This document shows positions 59,606 to 64,000 of a DNA stretch of 64,000 nt, one piece after another. The translations under genes were made by a program, and so were the position numbers. The notes under the pieces were generated by a model. The model was not told where the DNA came from and ran no database searches. It was given only the letters and a program-made list of their open reading frames with translations. The stretch covers positions 434,001 to 498,000 of the forward strand of contig CP087990.1 of the NCBI GenBank assembly GCA_021044545.1, read 5' to 3'. Position 1 is the first letter of the stretch. Each line of letters starts with the position of its first letter. The stretch is from Comamonadaceae bacterium M7527 (lineage in GTDB: Bacteria > Pseudomonadota > Gammaproteobacteria > Burkholderiales > Burkholderiaceae_C).

Positions 59606-60959
59606 CCGTCTATCAACACCGCGCCTGCGGTGGCGTGGCTTGCCGTGTTGACCAGAATAAGGCCGCCAAGCCCGCGGCTAAGCCGGTAGGGCTGCAAGGG
59701 CAGCTTGGCCTGAAACTGCAGCTGCACTTGGCCCATGCTATTGGCTTGCAGCTCGCAGGCTGGCTCGGTGGCCAGTGTGTCTATGTCAATGCGGTGATGA
59801 ATGGCGCTGACTTTGGCCTTGACCCAGCGATGACCCAACAGCGCCCAGTACGTGCGACCAATGGCAAGTGGTTGCTTGTCCAGCCAGGCTACGGTGGCGG
59901 TGGCTTGCTGGGTGCCTGCTGGGGCGCTTTCGCTTAACAGCCAGTCACCACGTGAGATGTCAATTTCGCGGTCTAGTACAACGCCGTAGCTGGCGTTTAT
60001 ATGCTGCGCGCCGCTGGCCTGTGGCAAGGTTGGCGGGTGGTGCCAAGCAGGCGCGCCACCGCAGCGGTTTGGCCGTTGCACTGCAGCTTTTGGCCAACGC
60101 GCAGCTGGCCTGCGGCCAAGCGGCCCCAGTAAATGCGCCTGCCGTGGGGGGCGTTGGCTTGGTGCTTGTGGCTTTCCTCGCCATCTTGGCCGTGCTTCAC
60201 ATCGTGGTTGATTTCTACCCACTGCACAGCCAAGTGGGCTTGCAGGCTACTGTTTGCTTGATTGGTCGTCTCGGCTGCCTGTGCCGCATCAGCCTGGGCG
60301 ACTGTAGGCAGTGTTTCAAGAAGCTTTAACAAGCTGGGGCCTTTGTAGCCAGCCCAGCCACTGTTGGTGTCTACCACGTTGTAGCCCAACAATGCCGACA
60401 CCGGTACGGTCGCGGCGTGTTGTATGCCTGCTTGCGTGGCAAAGCGGTGCAGCGCGGCGCTGATGTTGGTCAAGGCAACAGCGGCATCGTCAACGGCGTC
60501 CAGCTTGTTGACGGCAAACACCACGCTGGGCACACGCAAGCGATGCACCAACAGGCTGTGGCGACGTGTTTGCGCCAGCAGTGCCACATTGGGGTTGCGC
60601 CAGTCCAGTTTGGTGGCGTCTACCAGCACCACGGCGGCATCGGCGTTGGTGGCGGCTGTGACCATGTTGCGCGTGTACTGTACGTGGCCAGGTGTATCGC
60701 CAATGATGAACTTGCGCGCAGGCGTTGCAAAGTAGCGCCACGCCACATCAATGGTGATGCCTTGCTCGCGCTCGGCTTGCAGGCCGTCTGTAAAGGCGGC
60801 CAGGTCTGGCTGCTGGTGGTTGCCGGTTTGAAGGTTTTTGCTTGAGGCGCTGGCCAGCTGGTCTGCGAGTACGGCCTTGCTGTCCATGAGCAAGCGGCCA
60901 ATCAGCGTGCTTTTGCCGTCGTCAACCGAGCCGCAAGTAATGAATGTGAGCGCGTCCAT
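59602..60959 (-). pseudogene. cysN: Sulfate adenylyltransferase subunit 1 CysN, one-base frameshift
   Basis: The GTPase subunit of ATP sulfurylase. The first frame from 60959 has P-loop GSVDDGKSTLIGRLLMDSKA, DTPGHVQYTRNMVTAA and NKLDAVDD, and runs to GQTAAVARLLGTTRQP before a non-homologous tail to 59997. The rest, from ASGAQHINASYGVVLDREID to the stop at 59602, lies in another frame. Adding one base near 60020-60035 (minus strand CCAACCTTGCC) joins them into about 452 codons, the normal length. Either a sequencing error or a recent inactivation; the intact operon around it favours error. Confidence 0.9.
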
Positions 60960-60960
60960 C

Positions 60961-61944
60961 TTAAAAATAGCCTTCTGTTTTGCGTTGTTCCATGGACACC
61001 TCTGAGGTGTGGTCGTCTAAGCGGGTGGCACCGCGCTCGCTGACGGTGACGCCCAATGTTTCGGTCACTATGTCTGTGGCGTTGGCGGCGGTGCTGGCCA
61101 CTGGGCAGGTGCAAGTGATGTCGCCCAGCGTGCGAAAGCGCACCTGCACTTGCTCAACGGTCTCGCCGCTGCGCGCTGGTGTTAGTGGCGTGACTGGCAC
61201 CAGCAGGCCTTTACGCTGCACAATGTCGCGTTGGTGGGCGTAGTACAAGCTGGGCAGCTCGACGTGCTCGCGCTCAATGTATTGCCATACGTCCAGCTCG
61301 GTCCAGTTTGAGATGGGGAATACGCGAAAGTGCTCACCCGGCTGCAGCTTGGTGTTGAACAGCTGCCACAGCTCAGGGCGCTGAGCTTTGGGCTGCCATT
61401 GGCCAAAGCTGTCGCGGTGCGAAAAAATGCGTTCTTTGGCACGGGCCTTTTCTTCATCGCGTCTGGCGCCGCCTATCAGTGCATCAAACCGAAACTCGTC
61501 AATCGCCTCTAGCAAGGTGACCGATTGGTGCGCATTGCGCGGCTCATCCGCGTGGGCCAGGCGCACTGTGCCGCGCGCCATGGAGTCTTCAACGCTGCGC
61601 ACTATGAGCTTGGCGCCCAGTTGCTGGGCGCGGTAGTCTCTAAAGGCTATGACTTCTGGGAAGTTGTGGCCGGTGTCTATCATCAGCAGCGGGAAGGGGA
61701 TGTTGCCCGCACCAAAGGCCTTTTCGGCGCACTTGAGCATGACCAAGGAGTCTTTGCCACCTGAAAACAGCAGCGCGGGGCGCTCAAAGCTGGCTGCAAC
61801 TTCGCGCAAGATGAAAATGGTCTGGGCCTCCAGCGCGTCTAGATGTGCATTGCTGAGCGTGGTGTGTGGCTGGGCTTGCACAGTGGCTGTCGTATCAGCT
61901 TGCAGGTTGGCTGCCAGATGGGTTTTTTCGGTTATGGCGTTCAT
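60961..61944 (-). CDS. cysD: Sulfate adenylyltransferase subunit 2 CysD
   Basis: A 327-residue PP-loop subunit that forms APS from sulfate and ATP with CysN. SGGKDSLVMLKCAEKAF is the PP motif, preceded by RPALLF. IDTGHNFPEVIAFRD and the C-terminal RFRTLGDITCTCPVAS and SERGATRLDD are conserved. It ends one base before the cysN start, and its start overlaps the cysH stop by four bases, so translation is coupled. Confidence 0.96.
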   Translation of the reverse strand: MNAITEKTHLAANLQADTTATVQAQPHTTLSNAHLDALEAQTIFILREVAASFERPALLFSGGKDSLVMLKCAEKAFGAGNIPFPLLMIDTGHNFPEVIAFRDYRAQQLGAKLIVRSVEDSMARGTVRLAHADEPRNAHQSVTLLEAIDEFRFDALIGGARRDEEKARAKERIFSHRDSFGQWQPKAQRPELWQLFNTKLQPGEHFRVFPISNWTELDVWQYIEREHVELPSLYYAHQRDIVQRKGLLVPVTPLTPARSGETVEQVQVRFRTLGDITCTCPVASTAANATDIVTETLGVTVSERGATRLDDHTSEVSMEQRKTEGYF

Positions 61945-62741
61945 GCGGTTGGCTCTGTGGTGGTTGCGTTACGTGTGCTTGGCTGCAGTGGCTGCACATG
62001 CAGGCCGCATTCTTTGGCGGGGGTTGCAGCGTTGCCAGCGCTGTCTATCTCCCACCACCAGCGTCCAGCGCGTTGGTCTTCGCCTAGGCTGATGGCGCGC
62101 GTGCATGGCTCGCAGCCAATGCTGGGGTAAAAGGCATCGTGTAGGGCGTTGTAAGGCAGTTGGTGCTGCGCAATAAAGTGCCATACATCGCCTTGCGTCC
62201 ACTGCACAATGGGGTTGAGCTTTAAGCGTTGGCCTTGCGGGGCGGACTCGCGCTCAAGTGCGCTGATGTCTGCGCGGCTACCAGACTGCTCACGGCGCAG
62301 GCCTGTTATCCAACCCACTTGGCCCGCCAGTGCTTGGGCCAGTGGCTGCAGCTTGCGTACATTGCAACAGTCAAGGCGTTGCGGCTTGCTTTCATAAATA
62401 CCCTGCTGGCCAATGCGTTGAACCAATGCCACGACATGCTCGGCCTGTGGCTTAAACACCCGCAGGCGTATGTTGTAGCGCGACTCAAGCTGGGGTATCA
62501 GGGCCAGTGTTTGCGTATGCAAGCACAGCGTGTCCAGCACAAATACGGTGGTGCTGGCTTGTTGTAGCAAGCCGGCCATGTGCAGCAAGTGCGTCACCAC
62601 CACGTCCTCAGCGCCCAAGCTGCTGGCCTGTGTCCAAGCGCCGCGGTGCTGGCCCAGTGTGTCTTGCAGCAAGGCAAGGCTTGCGGCCAGTTTGGCGTCA
62701 AACTGCGCGCTGGGGCGGTTGTACAAGGCGATGGCGTTCAT
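61941..62741 (-). CDS. cysH: Adenylylsulfate (APS) reductase, CysH family
   Basis: A 266-residue reductase that makes sulfite. Beyond the PAPS-reductase fold it carries the four cluster cysteines C125, C126 (RLDCCNVRK) and C210, C213 (GCEPC), the [4Fe-4S] signature of APS-using assimilatory reductases, plus the catalytic KECGLH near the C-terminus. APS use means no CysC step is needed, consistent with no cysC here. It overlaps cysD and the DUF934 gene by four bases each. Confidence 0.95.
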   Translation of the reverse strand: MNAIALYNRPSAQFDAKLAASLALLQDTLGQHRGAWTQASSLGAEDVVVTHLLHMAGLLQQASTTVFVLDTLCLHTQTLALIPQLESRYNIRLRVFKPQAEHVVALVQRIGQQGIYESKPQRLDCCNVRKLQPLAQALAGQVGWITGLRREQSGSRADISALERESAPQGQRLKLNPIVQWTQGDVWHFIAQHQLPYNALHDAFYPSIGCEPCTRAISLGEDQRAGRWWWEIDSAGNAATPAKECGLHVQPLQPSTRNATTTEPTA

Positions 62742-63118
62742 ACGGGTGTTGGGTTTGCAAACAGCGGTTGTTGGTGTACCACGTCGCCCTGGTAGTAGCG
62801 GTTAAAGCGCGACAGTGCTTGCGTGGCGGCTGCCAGGCTTTGGTCGTCGCGCAATACCGCTTGGCTAAACCCAAGGCGTTGCATGTGGGGCAGCTGGTCT
62901 ACCAACACGTCGCCGTGCGCCAGCAAGCTGCCCGCAAACTTCAAGCGTGTGCGCAGGTGTTGCGCTTGCGAGTAGGCACGCCCGTCACTGAACTTGGGAA
63001 AGTGCAGGGCAATGCGGCTAACGCCTGTCAGGTCTAGTTGTGCCACTTCAGTGTCGTTGGCAATGTGCAAGCATGCCGCTAATGCGTTGTGGCTGTCTTT
63101 GTGAAATGTGAGTTGCAT
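62738..63118 (-). CDS. DUF934 family protein, sulfite-reductase associated
   Basis: A 126-residue protein in the usual place between cysI and cysH in betaproteobacterial sulfate-assimilation operons. It has the DUF934 core IALHFPKFSDGRAYSQAQHLR and a LRFAG-like LKFAGSLLAHGDVLVDQL segment. It is thought to assist the siroheme reductase, but function is not established. Overlaps cysH by four bases and lies 17 bases from the cysI stop. Confidence 0.88.
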   Translation of the reverse strand: MQLTFHKDSHNALAACLHIANDTEVAQLDLTGVSRIALHFPKFSDGRAYSQAQHLRTRLKFAGSLLAHGDVLVDQLPHMQRLGFSQAVLRDDQSLAAATQALSRFNRYYQGDVVHQQPLFANPTPV

Positions 63119-63135
63119 GGTTTGTGAACGTGGGT

Positions 63136-64000
63136 TTAGGCCGCAGCGGCAGTAAGCCTGGCTGTGGCCACACGCACGGCGTTGGCTGCGGCTTTAAAAG
63201 GTTCAAGGCCTACGCGGCGCACGGTTTGTACAAAGCGCTCTCGGGCTGCGCGTTGGTCGCGGTAAGTGGCGAGTAAGGCTTCCACCACGTCTGGCACCTC
63301 TGCGGCTGCAAACGATGGGCCTATGACTGTGCCCGCCACTGCCTGGCCGCCCAGGTGCGCGCCGTCAGAGCCCCCCAGGGTGATTTGGTACCACTCTTGC
63401 CCATCTTTATCAACGCCCAATACGCCAATGTGGCCGCTGTGGTGGTGGCCGCAAGAGTTGATACAGCCGCTGATGTGCAAGTCCACCGGGCCAATGTCGT
63501 CTAGCTCGTCCATGTCTTGGTAGCGCGCCGTAATGGCCGAGGCCAATGGCAATGAGCGGGCATTGGCCAGGCTGCAAAAATCACCACCCGGGCAGGCAAT
63601 CATGTCTGTGAGTAAGCCAATATTGGGTTTGGCCAAACCCAGTGCGTGGGCCGCACGCCACAGCTCTGGCAACTCATCGCAGCGAACCCAGGGCAATACC
63701 AAGTTTTGTTGGTGGGTGACGCGCACCTCGCCAGCGCTGAACAAATCAGCCAACTCGGCTGCGGCGTCTAGCTGCTTGGCGCTGGCGTCGCCTGGCGCAA
63801 AGCCTGGGCGCTTGAACGACAGCGTGACAGCGCGCATATCTGGGTGTTTGTGTGCGCCCACGTTTTGCTTGAGCCAGCGGCCAAAGGCCACGTCGTCTTG
63901 CGCAGCAGCGCGCAAAATGTTGGCGATTTTGGCGTCAGCGCTTGTGCGGTCGCAGCTGCGCTGGGGCGGGTTGAACATGGCGCTCACACGTGCCAGCTCG
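63136..64000 (-). CDS. cysI: Sulfite/nitrite reductase hemoprotein CysI, C-terminal part
   Basis: The frame is open to the right edge, so only the C-terminal half of a roughly 560-residue enzyme is present. The siroheme-[4Fe-4S] ligands are intact: ACPGGDFCSLA and HISGCINSCGHHHSGHIGV give the CX5C and CX3C pairs. NFNPP-like MFNPPQRSCDR and FSAGEVRVTHQQNLVLPWV are conserved repeats. It reduces sulfite to sulfide and heads the visible sulfate operon. Confidence 0.93.
   Translation of the reverse strand, partial: ELARVSAMFNPPQRSCDRTSADAKIANILRAAAQDDVAFGRWLKQNVGAHKHPDMRAVTLSFKRPGFAPGDASAKQLDAAAELADLFSAGEVRVTHQQNLVLPWVRCDELPELWRAAHALGLAKPNIGLLTDMIACPGGDFCSLANARSLPLASAITARYQDMDELDDIGPVDLHISGCINSCGHHHSGHIGVLGVDKDGQEWYQITLGGSDGAHLGGQAVAGTVIGPSFAAAEVPDVVEALLATYRDQRAARERFVQTVRRVGLEPFKAAANAVRVATARLTAAAA

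Noticed and set aside
1..64000. CRISPR arrays, intact insertion sequences or prophage
   Set aside because: No spaced direct-repeat arrays, transposase genes or phage structural genes were seen; the only mobile DNA is the relic at tRNA-Asn.

Overview
The window reads as a chromosomal segment of a betaproteobacterium of the order Burkholderiales, probably Comamonadaceae-like. The best evidence is the block ndk-rlmN-pilW-rodZ-ispG-hisS-yfgM-bamB-der-hfq-hflX-hflKC-hisZ-purA, whose order is typical of that order. A meta-cleavage protocatechuate (lig/pmd) cluster and a TAXI-type TRAP transporter fit as well. The genus cannot be fixed from the sequence alone. Coding density is high, and nearly all genes have recognisable homologues.

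Layout. 1-17.9 kb: co-directional housekeeping genes for RNA modification, isoprenoid precursor synthesis, histidyl-tRNA charging, outer-membrane assembly, GTPases, Hfq, the HflKC membrane complex, and purine and methionine metabolism. 17.9-22.5 kb: mnmH, an SGNH esterase divergent from a YbbA-like ABC ATPase, rlmB, and a split chrA chromate-transporter pair. 22.5-28.4 kb: beta-oxidation genes (FadB/J-type enzyme, thiolase, acyl-CoA dehydrogenase) and an aldo/keto reductase. 28.5-37.7 kb: a solitary CoxL-type molybdenum hydroxylase subunit facing a protocatechuate 4,5-cleavage operon. That operon runs from a ModA-like protein through ligJ, ligK, ligI, ligA and ligB to ligC, and a divergent LysR regulator lies beside a perfect inverted repeat. 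The ligJ frame is interrupted by one missing base. 37.8-44.2 kb: membrane proteins, a dehydrogenase, a PfkB kinase and btuFCD. 44.3-47.6 kb: a TAXI-TRAP transporter with a strong terminator hairpin between the binding-protein gene and the permease gene. 47.7-54.6 kb: tRNA-Ser(GGA), a stomatin/NfeD pair, a large PLP decarboxylase, slyD, a methyltransferase and a DCC protein.

54.6-57.8 kb is the most unusual part. A tRNA-Asn(GTT) gene has its 3' 43 bases repeated about 2 kb away. Between the copies lie an integrase C-terminus, a fragment of an MNT nucleotidyltransferase, and a capD-like epimerase lacking its N-terminal membrane half. This is the collapsed remains of an integrative element, and an isolated wzz gene lies just outside it. 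58-64 kb: ferredoxin-NADP reductase, ferredoxin FdxA, and the assimilatory sulfate-reduction operon cysI-DUF934-cysH-cysD-cysN. The cysN frame also carries a one-base disruption.

I did not find a clearly new multi-gene system. The strongest items for follow-up are the tRNA-Asn relic island, the two one-base frameshifts in otherwise intact operons, the ModA-like protein without a signal peptide heading the lig operon, the lone CoxL-type subunit, the terminator inside the TRAP operon, and a possible 27-residue membrane peptide beside fdxA.
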